This document shows, piece by piece, positions 1 through 5,068 of a stretch of DNA of 6,356 nucleotides. Origin of the DNA: Bacteroidota bacterium (lineage in GTDB: Bacteria; Bacteroidota; Ignavibacteria; Ignavibacteriales; Melioribacteraceae); the NCBI GenBank assembly GCA_021814855.1, contig JAKAHQ010000105.1:1-6356 (forward strand), written 5' to 3'. Positions within the stretch are counted from its first letter, which is position 1; the number at the start of each line of letters is the position of its first letter. A program made the translations under genes and the position numbers. The notes under the pieces are model-generated. The model did no database searches, was not told the DNA's origin, and saw only the letters and a list, made by a program, of their open reading frames with translations.

Positions 1-89
1 AAATTCAACTTGATAAGATTTACATAATCTTTTAAGGAGGTTGAACTATCGTTTGAATGATTATTATTGTTTGTCGAAACTTTATTCAT
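1..89 (-). CDS. Wzz-like polysaccharide chain-length / co-polymerase protein, N-terminal fragment
   Basis: This is the first 29 codons of a leftward gene cut by the window edge. The ATG is at 87-89. The ATG at 94-96 is followed after four codons by an in-frame TAA, so it is not the start. A purine-rich GGATGGAAG lies just upstream, 11 bases after the stop of the SLBB gene. The peptide begins with an Asn/Ser-rich, low-complexity tail (NNNNHSND) and then reads SLKDYVNLIKLN. That pattern resembles the cytoplasmic N-terminus that precedes the first membrane helix in Wzz/GNVR chain-length determinants and bacterial tyrosine autokinases. Such proteins sit in the inner membrane and control polysaccharide chain length or export, normally next to an SLBB-containing export protein, as here. 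The call rests on this short motif and the neighbour; the membrane helices and any kinase domain lie outside the window. Confidence 0.6.
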   Translation of the reverse strand, partial: MNKVSTNNNNHSNDSSTSLKDYVNLIKLN

Positions 90-100
90 CTTCCATCCTA

Positions 101-628
101 TTATTTACGAACGATATTTAAAACAAGAATAGATAAAGAAATGAGGGCGCTGAATATTGAGAGCCAGATGCTGAAGTGATCTCTAAAAAATAATCTTGGC
201 TCACCTGTGATCGTGACAATATCGCCTGCTTCCATCCTGGGATTCTTTCTGTCCTTGAAGGCATCATTGCCCCGGTAAAAATCGTTATAATCTATTTTAA
301 CTGAAGTCTGGCTTGAGTCTGCAAGAGTTCTATAAATTCTAATATCGTCAAGCTTTGCCCCGTCGGTAGGTCCACCTGCATATGATAAAAGATCGCTAAG
401 CGTAGTATAATTAGGTACGGTATAACGACCCGGATATCTAACCCATCCCCATACTGCAACTTTTATATTGATAGCTTCTGGATCTGAAAAATCGAAATTG
501 CCTGTCGGCTGGGTGAATCTTAAATTACTTAAATTCGATCCCAGTGAATAGTCTTTGTCTTGAGCCGGTGTTTTTAAACCGATAAATAAAATGAACATTA
601 CAATAAAGAACTTTAAGGAATATCTCAT
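101..628 (-). CDS. SLBB-domain protein, probable polysaccharide export component
   Basis: A 175-residue exported protein. Residues 1-22 form a signal peptide (basic start, hydrophobic stretch 7-18, likely cut after TPA before Gln23). Residues about 54-100 look like an SLBB (soluble ligand-binding beta-grasp) domain: VAVWGWVRYPGRY, then LSDLLSYAGGPTDGA and IRIYR. The MEAGDIVTI stretch at 132-140 is typical of the end of SLBB domains in export proteins. Residues 152-172 are a hydrophobic helix ending in a basic tail (VRK), so the protein is probably membrane-anchored at its C-terminus with the SLBB domain in the periplasm. Wza-type exporters carry a Poly_export domain before the SLBB domain; only about 30 residues are available here, so that domain is absent. 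The Wzz-like gene immediately downstream supports a role in exopolysaccharide or capsule export. Thirty-two bases separate it from ftsX, and no strong ribosome site is visible. Family confidence is high; the precise role is inferred. Confidence 0.8.
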   Translation of the reverse strand: MRYSLKFFIVMFILFIGLKTPAQDKDYSLGSNLSNLRFTQPTGNFDFSDPEAINIKVAVWGWVRYPGRYTVPNYTTLSDLLSYAGGPTDGAKLDDIRIYRTLADSSQTSVKIDYNDFYRGNDAFKDRKNPRMEAGDIVTITGEPRLFFRDHFSIWLSIFSALISLSILVLNIVRK

Positions 629-660
629 ATATCAGGTTCCCATCAGAATTATTTTTAGAT

Positions 661-1527
661 TTAATTTTCTAACACTTTTTGAATTTTACTGGACGAAGCG
701 AAACTACCGGCAAACCCCAACAGAATTCCGATTACAAGAATAATACTGTCAATAAACTGCATTTGCGGTATAAAGTTAAGATTATCGTAGAATTTAGTCA
801 ATAATAACAAAATTAAATTATTAATAATTATACAAAGAACAGATGAAATTAATCCGATTATAACACCGTTTAAAATTATCGGGACTTTCATTGAAGAAGA
901 TTTAGCTCCTACCAGTTTCATCGTTAGATAAAGATTCCTGTTATTCAAAATTTGCACCTTGTTGTTACTGTAAACAAGGTATAGCGACAATAACACAAGA
1001 GCAAAAGAAAATACGTAAATAATTTTTTCACTCGATTTCAGATAGCCGAGAAGTTTAAGCACTGTCTTGTAATCGTAAACCACATCGGTAATGCCCTGAA
1101 CGTGTTTATATTTATTAGTGAACGTTTCAATCCTCATTTCGTTCAGAGGATCCGGTTTAAACTTAATAACAAAAGAATTAGGCAAAGGGTTCGAATCGAG
1201 CACTTTTGTAAAATCGTTGCCGGTCTCTTTTATAAATTCTTTAAGAGCTTTACCTTTATCTATAAGACTAACCGATAAAACTCCGGATTCGTTCATTAAC
1301 TGATTTTGTATAGACTGAATTTCGCTTAAGGAAAGTGAATTATCGAGGTAAAGATTTACCTCTATCGATCGTTTTATTTTGCTTGAAAGCATATTGGCTT
1401 CAAGCAGAATAAAAATGGATAACACCGTCAATGTAATCGCGAGTGATGTGATAAAAATGGTTACGAAGGTCGCAAATGAAGAACGCCGGAGAATTTTAAA
1501 TGCTTCCTTTAAATAAAATATCATCAT
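661..1527 (-). CDS. ftsX: Cell division protein FtsX
   Basis: A 288-residue inner-membrane protein with the FtsX layout. It has a short cytoplasmic N-terminus, TM1 at about 19-42, an extracytoplasmic domain at about 43-166 and TM2 at about 169-187. A cytoplasmic loop follows, then TM3 at about 215-243 and TM4 at about 259-277. Family hallmarks are the NPLPNSFVIKF segment at 113-123 in the external domain and LYLTMKLVGAKSSSMKVP at 199-216 in the loop, matching the usual MKLVGAT motif of FtsX/MacB-type permeases. FtsX pairs with the ATPase FtsE; together they transmit a signal across the membrane to activate peptidoglycan hydrolases at the septum. The start is one of two consecutive ATGs (1522-1527), five bases after the lipoprotein 2 stop. 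No Shine-Dalgarno is visible, so translation is probably coupled to the upstream gene. ftsE is not in the window. Confidence 0.92.
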   Translation of the reverse strand: MMIFYLKEAFKILRRSSFATFVTIFITSLAITLTVLSIFILLEANMLSSKIKRSIEVNLYLDNSLSLSEIQSIQNQLMNESGVLSVSLIDKGKALKEFIKETGNDFTKVLDSNPLPNSFVIKFKPDPLNEMRIETFTNKYKHVQGITDVVYDYKTVLKLLGYLKSSEKIIYVFSFALVLLSLYLVYSNNKVQILNNRNLYLTMKLVGAKSSSMKVPIILNGVIIGLISSVLCIIINNLILLLLTKFYDNLNFIPQMQFIDSIILVIGILLGFAGSFASSSKIQKVLEN

Positions 1528-1532
1528 AAGTT

Positions 1533-2030
1533 TTAGAAATTAGATTGATCTACCCAGCGGAGTATCCTCCACTTGTTGTCGCCACCTTTTCCAAGCGTAA
1601 GATCGACCCTGCCGTCGATATAAATTATATCCGTGGGATTAAATGTAATTGTTAAATTAAATCCTCTTACAATTCTTGTCGAGTCACCCGTAATTGAGAC
1701 GATATTGTTCCAGATTAAATCGAGACGCTGGGCGTTCTGAAACAGTCCGTTAGTTACCTTCATTTCGTCGTCGCGTCCCCAGGAAACATCTACGCCTAAA
1801 TCATAATCACGGTAACTAAATATAAAATTATTATCCAATAGTTTGCTGTAAATTAACGTGTCTTTAAACGTATATGCATACTGGAAATTTTGAAATACGC
1901 CGTCCACAGTTGTCTGATTGCTGATAAGTCCTCCGGCTTTGCCGAGCGAGGGATCAGTCTTAGGCGCAAAAGGATTTACGCAACTCGACACAATCAGAGC
2001 GACAAGACCTATTAAAATCAGCTCTTTAAT
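1533..2030 (-). CDS. Small lipoprotein 2, probable NTF2-like fold, apparent ATT start
   Basis: The first conventional start in frame is GTG at 1989-1991, but that would leave only three residues before the Cys and no signal peptide. The reading frame stays open upstream to a TAA at about 2042-2044. Read from ATT at 2028-2030, the protein begins KELILIGLVALIVSSC after the initiator. This is a complete lipoprotein signal peptide with lipobox VSSC and lipidated Cys17. GGGAGG at 2035-2040 lies four bases before the ATT. The resulting 165-residue protein would be anchored in a membrane facing the periplasm or cell surface. The body reads DGVFQNFQYAYTFKD early and KWRILRWVDQSNF at the end (W154, W159, D161). 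It resembles the preceding lipoprotein in layout and in this C-terminal W-x4-W-x-D motif, suggesting tandem duplicates. An NTF2/SnoaL-like fold is a guess from the short helix-then-strands pattern. Function is unknown. Confidence 0.75.
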   Translation of the reverse strand: MKELILIGLVALIVSSCVNPFAPKTDPSLGKAGGLISNQTTVDGVFQNFQYAYTFKDTLIYSKLLDNNFIFSYRDYDLGVDVSWGRDDEMKVTNGLFQNAQRLDLIWNNIVSITGDSTRIVRGFNLTITFNPTDIIYIDGRVDLTLGKGGDNKWRILRWVDQSNF

Positions 2031-2598
2031 AAATCCTCCCCTTTAGATCGCTCCAGCTCTGAATATTATTTTTTCTTGAATCTTCCCACTGAACAATTAC
2101 CCACTGGTTTCGCGAATCCAGGAATATCTTGAAGAGCGCGGTGCCCTGGTAAGTGCCGCTTACGGTTTTATCGGCTGCAAGAAGCGAAAGTGTATAATCG
2201 TATTGATAGACAGCGCTGTCGCCGAACTGTGTGTTCACAGGGTTTGAAAGAGCGAGAGTTATAGAATTGCCATCGCTTGCAATTGATTTAAGATTTCGGA
2301 AAAACTGCCGCTCGGCATCCAAGTTCCAACTGGCTAGTGCCGGGAATTGCGATGTGGAACCTGAGGATGCTATAAAACGGAATCTCTTTTTTAAATACGA
2401 GGAATCGACAAAACAAGCCATGTAGTTATCCAATACCTTGCCTTCAAGAGCCGAGCTAAAATTATTAAATAAAATATCCGGACTTGTTGCGGGTACATTA
2501 TTCGTCGCGGGGGCAACGGGATCCTGCGGCGTTCTCGTTGTAAATAGATCGCAGGCGCTAAGAGAAACAACGGCTAAAATGAAAATTAATTTTTTCAT
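2026..2598 (-). CDS. Small lipoprotein 1, unknown function
   Basis: A 190-residue protein with a clear lipoprotein signal: MKKLIFILAVVSLSAC, lipobox LSAC, lipidated Cys16. After a Pro/Thr/Asn-rich linker (about 22-40) comes a globular region beginning SPDILFNNFSSALEGK. It continues with DNYMACFVDSSYLKKRF and ends with strands containing QWVIVQWEDSR (W166, W171, D173). The layout (short linker, amphipathic helix, beta strands, C-terminal W-x4-W-x-D) recurs in the next gene, so the two look like a diverged tandem pair. An NTF2-like small-molecule or protein-binding fold is possible but not shown by any catalytic motif. Its ATG overlaps the methyltransferase TGA as ATGA, and no Shine-Dalgarno is visible, so translation is probably coupled. 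Asp17, just after the Cys, would favour inner-membrane retention under the E. coli +2 rule, but that rule may not apply in this phylum. Confidence 0.82.
   Translation of the reverse strand: MKKLIFILAVVSLSACDLFTTRTPQDPVAPATNNVPATSPDILFNNFSSALEGKVLDNYMACFVDSSYLKKRFRFIASSGSTSQFPALASWNLDAERQFFRNLKSIASDGNSITLALSNPVNTQFGDSAVYQYDYTLSLLAADKTVSGTYQGTALFKIFLDSRNQWVIVQWEDSRKNNIQSWSDLKGRIY
2035..2040 (-). promoter_or_regulatory. Ribosome binding site that supports the ATT start of lipoprotein 2
   Basis: GGGAGG on the minus strand lies inside the last codons of lipoprotein 1 and four bases ahead of ATT 2028-2030. It is one of the few strong Shine-Dalgarno matches in the leftward operon. It is about 43 bases from the GTG at 1989-1991, far too distant to serve that codon, which argues for initiation near 2030. 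The four-base spacing is somewhat short. The only other near-cognate option, CTG at 2019-2021, would give a signal peptide without a positive charge. Confidence 0.55.
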
Positions 2599-3329
2599 TT
2601 AGTTAAAAATAGTATTAATCTCGGAGATTTCCCGGCATCATAACTTGAACCGTCATAGTCGCCATAGGTAGAAAAAAGTTTAAAACCGATTTTCAAAAGT
2701 TCGCCGGTGATTTTTTCCTTCTCGTACAGCTTAACCGACTCCATGAACGAGCTCACACCCCAATCACTCTTTATTATAATTTCTTTGACCACTCGTTCAT
2801 CCTTGATGCTTCTTTTCTCAATTATTGTCTTGCCGGCAACTTTTTTTTCGGAATGGCTGAGTAAATTCTTTCTAACAAAATTTGAGTTAAAAAAGTCCAG
2901 AACATATATACCGTTTTCTTTAAGCATTTGAAAGGCAGAAACGGCAAACCTAAAATTTTCTTCGTCGGTCTTAAAGTATCCGAAACTTGTGAAAAGGTTC
3001 ATTACCAAATCAAAATGCCTTCTCAAAAATACTTTGCGGATATCGGCGCAGAATAAATTCAGTTTAAGATATCTTTCAGCGGCGTCTTCACTCGCCTTCT
3101 TAAGAAGAGTTTTGCTTAAATCAAATCCGAAGCAATTATATCCCTCCTCGGCAAGATTGACTATGTGACGGCCCGCACCGCAAGCCGCATCCAAAATAAA
3201 CGCGCCGCGTTCAAGATTCATATTTGTGTGTATAAGCTGAAGTAATTTTTTAGCATCCTCATCGTCGCGATGCTCGTAAACCTGAAGATACTCTTCGGAG
3301 CTGAACCAATCTCGAAACCACTCTTCCAT
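2595..3329 (-). CDS. Class I SAM-dependent methyltransferase
   Basis: A 244-residue cytoplasmic protein with a Rossmann-type methyltransferase core. Motif I is ILDAACGAGRH at 45-55 (SAM-binding glycine loop). The acidic residue after strand 2 is Asp70 in FGFDLS, the next loop has CADIRKV with Asp96, and motif IV is FDLVMNLFTSFGYF at 106-119. The second half (about 130-244) is a beta-rich extension of the kind that follows the core in the Methyltransf_25/11 group. The N-terminus EEWFRDWFSSEEYLQVYEHRD is typical of a widespread but poorly characterised family of small-molecule methyltransferases; the substrate cannot be read from the sequence. The ATG shares one base with the recR stop (TAATG), and a purine-rich GGAAGAA lies about a dozen bases upstream. 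Its end overlaps lipoprotein 1 by four bases, so it is embedded in the operon. Confidence 0.88.
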   Translation of the reverse strand: MEEWFRDWFSSEEYLQVYEHRDDEDAKKLLQLIHTNMNLERGAFILDAACGAGRHIVNLAEEGYNCFGFDLSKTLLKKASEDAAERYLKLNLFCADIRKVFLRRHFDLVMNLFTSFGYFKTDEENFRFAVSAFQMLKENGIYVLDFFNSNFVRKNLLSHSEKKVAGKTIIEKRSIKDERVVKEIIIKSDWGVSSFMESVKLYEKEKITGELLKIGFKLFSTYGDYDGSSYDAGKSPRLILFLTK

Positions 3330-3925
3330 TACAGAGAAATTCTTCCAAGGAATGCCCGGCCGATTGTAGCCGCGTCGGCAAATTCCAGATTGCCCCCAAT
3401 CGGAAGTCCCCGCGCTATGCGGCTGACTTTTACAGGCAGTTCTTTTAATAATTTAATGAGGTAAAGCGAGGTAGCGTCGCCCTCGGCGTTAGGATTAAGG
3501 GCAAGTATTATTTCTTTAACTTCCGTTTTCTTAAGACGGATTATAAGCTCTTTTATTTTAAGCGACTCAACGCCGGTACCGGCAAGAGGATTAAGCACGC
3601 CGCCGAGAACGTGGTAGAGTCCGCTGAATTCATTTGTCTTTTCTATTGCTATTACGTCGCTTGCATCTTCCACAACGCAGATCACCGAGCGGTCGCGTTT
3701 CTGGCTTTTGCAAACATCGCAAAGTTCTTCGGTAGAAATATTAAAACACTCCGAACAAAAGCGAATCTTTTCCTTAAGATCGATCAGCGAATTCACTAGT
3801 GAATCAACATTTGCTTTTTCGCTTTTCAAAATATGAACGGCAAGTCTTTGAGCCGTTTTTCTGCCAATGGAAGGAAGCTTGCTTAGTTCATCGATCGCTT
3901 TTTGTAGCGGTTCTGCTATCAACAT
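3329..3925 (-). CDS. recR: Recombination mediator protein RecR
   Basis: A 198-residue protein, matching the family length of about 200. RecR works with RecF/RecO to load RecA onto SSB-coated single-stranded DNA during gap repair. Features in order are an N-terminal helix-hairpin-helix (LSKLPSIGRKTAQRLA, 14-29) for DNA binding and a four-Cys zinc motif (C57, C60, C69, C72). A Toprim domain starts at VICVVEDASDV (81-91, with the conserved Glu86), and the C-terminal signature ARGLPIGGNLEFADAATIGR precedes the last few residues. All key residues are present. The start MLIAEPLQKAIDEL is standard for the family, and its ATG directly abuts the ybaB TAA (TAAATG) with no spacer, implying translational coupling. 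The ybaB-recR pairing is widespread in bacteria; dnaX, often the first gene of that group, is not here. Confidence 0.97.
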   Translation of the reverse strand: MLIAEPLQKAIDELSKLPSIGRKTAQRLAVHILKSEKANVDSLVNSLIDLKEKIRFCSECFNISTEELCDVCKSQKRDRSVICVVEDASDVIAIEKTNEFSGLYHVLGGVLNPLAGTGVESLKIKELIIRLKKTEVKEIILALNPNAEGDATSLYLIKLLKELPVKVSRIARGLPIGGNLEFADAATIGRAFLGRISL

Positions 3926-4246
3926 TTAAAATCCGGGGATGTTGAGTCCTGGAGGAATCATTCCTTTTGTAACGTTAGCCAATTCTTCTTCGGCCATTTT
4001 GCCTGCGGATTGAAGCGCTTTGTTTACCGCGGCTACTACCAAATCTTCAAGCATTTCTTTATCGCCGCTCTTTGCAATTTCCTCGTCGATAACGATCGAT
4101 ACAATTTCTTTTTTGCCGCTGGCCGTTGCCTTGACCATACCGCCGCCGCTTTCTTCGGTAACGGTTTTGTTTTCAAGTTCCGCCTGTACCTTTGCCATGT
4201 CCGCCTGCATTTTTTGAATCTGCTTCATCATATTCTGCATGTTCAT
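3926..4246 (-). CDS. ybaB: YbaB/EbfC family nucleoid-associated protein
   Basis: A 106-residue protein of the YbaB/EbfC family, small dimeric DNA-binding proteins associated with the nucleoid and repeatedly linked to recR. The N-terminus MNMQNMMKQIQKMQADMAKV is the family's Met/Gln-rich amphipathic helix. The central segment has SGGGMVKATASGKKEI followed by VSIVIDEEI, and the C-terminus ends in the usual Gly/Pro-rich tail (MIPPGLNIPGF). The frame remains open upstream to a TTG at 4316-4318. The ATG at 4244-4246 is preferred because it gives the normal family length and has GGAGGA about nine bases upstream. The extra residues would be Lys/Phe-rich, unlike the family, and would start inside the predicted promoter. 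It is the first gene of the leftward operon. Confidence 0.95.
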   Translation of the reverse strand: MNMQNMMKQIQKMQADMAKVQAELENKTVTEESGGGMVKATASGKKEIVSIVIDEEIAKSGDKEMLEDLVVAAVNKALQSAGKMAEEELANVTKGMIPPGLNIPGF

Positions 4247-4255
4247 AAAACAATT

Positions 4256-4261
4256 TCCTCC
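4256..4261 (-). promoter_or_regulatory. Ribosome binding site of ybaB
   Basis: GGAGGA on the minus strand lies nine bases before the ATG at 4244-4246. It is a good Shine-Dalgarno match in a region where most genes lack one, and it fixes the ybaB start against the longer TTG-initiated reading of the same frame. Confidence 0.75.
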
Positions 4262-4306
4262 GATGGGATAAAATTTTTTAAATTTTCGTTTCCCTTTAAC
4301 AGGTAA

Positions 4307-4337
4307 CAAACTTAGCAAAAAAAAGATTCACAAGAAA
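4307..4337 (-). promoter_or_regulatory. Predicted Bacteroidota-type promoter for the ybaB-recR operon
   Basis: On the minus strand TAAGTTTG (4307-4314) is an exact match to the -7 consensus TAnnTTTG. TTTC (4334-4337) matches the -33 TTTG at three of four bases, with a spacer of 19, which is the usual distance. Transcription would begin near 4300, leaving a leader of roughly 50 bases that contains the GGAGGA site. The spacer includes a run of eight T residues. This is a consensus match only. Confidence 0.45.
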
Positions 4338-4354
4338 TTAAGGCCGGAAAATAT

Positions 4355-4362
4355 TACATTTG
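4355..4362 (+). promoter_or_regulatory. Predicted -7 element for the psd-pssA-purS-purQ operon
   Basis: TACATTTG matches the Bacteroidota -7 consensus TAnnTTTG exactly and lies about 50 bases before the psd ATG. No convincing -33 TTTG is found 17-23 bases upstream, so the call is weaker than for the opposite strand. If both elements are used, the two promoters are divergent, with -33 regions facing each other over about 40 bases. Confidence 0.35.
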
Positions 4363-4388
4363 TGCCATCGAAGGCGAACCCTCAGGGT
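4363..4388 (+). other. Short inverted repeats in the psd leader
   Basis: Two small hairpins could form in the predicted leader: UGCC/GGCG around the six-base loop AUCGAA (4363-4376), and ACCCT-C-AGGGT (4378-4388). The second has only one central base, so it is better read as an 11-base DNA palindrome (possible operator half-sites) than as a stable RNA stem. No known riboswitch pattern was recognised. The rest of the 4247-4414 intergenic region is AT-rich with no further structure. The 15 bases before psd (ACAAGTGTGTGTGA) lack a Shine-Dalgarno. Confidence 0.2.
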
Positions 4389-4414
4389 AAAAATATCCTA
4401 ACAAGTGTGTGTGA

Positions 4415-5068
4415 ATGATTACTAAATACGGTTTAAATACATTTATTTTTTGCGCGTTATTTTCAATCGCTCTGTTCATCGCTTCCTTTTTCTTTCATAA
4501 CGTATGGATTAAGTACCCTTTAATGATTGTATCTGCTGCCTTCTTAATCTTCAGTATAAATTTTTTCCGCGATCCGAATCGTATTACTCCCGACAAAGAC
4601 AACGTAATTGTTTCTCCGGCAGACGGTAAAATTGTTATCGTAAAAAATGTTTTCGAAGATCAATTCTTAAAAGAAAATGCGCAGCAAGTTTCAATTTTTA
4701 TGTCACCTCTTAATGTTCACGTAAACCGGATACCGATTAGCGGCAAAGTAGATTTCCTGAATTATGTTAAGGGCGACTACCTTGTTGCCTTTCATGAGAA
4801 AGCCGATAAGCGCAACGAAAGAACAGAGATCGGCATTACTTCCAAGTTTGGAAAAATTTTGTTTACGCAAATAGCCGGTTTCATAGCCCGCAGAATTGTG
4901 TGCGATTTAAAAGTCGGCGATAATGTAAAAATGGGCAACCGCTTCGGTATGATAAAATTCGGCAGCCGCTCCGATGTGATCGTACCGAAAAACTGGATGT
5001 TAAAAGTCAAAGTCGGCGATACAGTAAAGGCAGGCGAGACAATTCTTTTCGAGAAGGAAAATGAATAA
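4415..5068 (+). CDS. psd: Phosphatidylserine decarboxylase proenzyme, short form
   Basis: A 217-residue pyruvoyl enzyme that converts phosphatidylserine to phosphatidylethanolamine at the inner membrane. Residues about 8-28 and 33-50 are hydrophobic and should hold the protein in the membrane. Catalytic landmarks follow family order: FFRDPNR at 50-56, SPADGK with Asp70, LNVHVNRIPISG with His102, and the self-cleavage site RFGMIKFGSRSD at 176-187. Cleavage between Gly183 and Ser184 would yield a beta chain of 183 residues and an alpha chain of 34 residues whose N-terminal Ser becomes the pyruvoyl group. The enzyme is the short type (about 215 residues, FGSR rather than LGST at the cleavage site), common in Bacteroidota/Chlorobi and related lineages. 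A TGA sits immediately before the ATG, so this is the first possible start in the frame. It overlaps pssA by eight bases and leads the rightward operon. Confidence 0.95.
   Translation: MITKYGLNTFIFCALFSIALFIASFFFHNVWIKYPLMIVSAAFLIFSINFFRDPNRITPDKDNVIVSPADGKIVIVKNVFEDQFLKENAQQVSIFMSPLNVHVNRIPISGKVDFLNYVKGDYLVAFHEKADKRNERTEIGITSKFGKILFTQIAGFIARRIVCDLKVGDNVKMGNRFGMIKFGSRSDVIVPKNWMLKVKVGDTVKAGETILFEKENE

Noticed and set aside
629..660. Possible promoter in the 32-base gap between ftsX and the SLBB gene (TAATTCTG on the minus strand)
   Set aside because: It has one mismatch to TAnnTTTG and sits only about 15 bases before the SLBB ATG; I found no supporting -33 element, so co-transcription with ftsX is the simpler reading.
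1118..1303. Small plus-strand open frame inside ftsX, and similar ones at 2231-2425, 2707-2931, 3270-3464 and 3611-3799
   Set aside because: Each lies wholly antisense to well-supported genes and shows no start signal or domain.
1989..1991. GTG as the start of lipoprotein 2
   Set aside because: It would place the lipobox Cys at residue 4 with no signal peptide and has no ribosome site nearby; the frame upstream encodes a full lipoprotein signal.
4010..4306. Open frames on the plus strand opposite ybaB (also a shorter one at 4020-4217)
   Set aside because: They are antisense to a clear ybaB gene, their products are low-complexity Phe/His- or Ser-rich, and they match no family; they reflect codon bias of the real gene.
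4247..4318. N-terminal extension of ybaB starting at TTG 4316-4318
   Set aside because: The added residues are Lys/Phe-rich and unlike the family, the extension would run through the predicted promoter, and the internal ATG has a good Shine-Dalgarno and gives normal length.
4317..4324. Run of eight A residues as a possible terminator tail
   Set aside because: No GC-rich stem precedes it on either strand, and it falls between two divergent genes, where it is better explained as the T-rich spacer of the leftward promoter.
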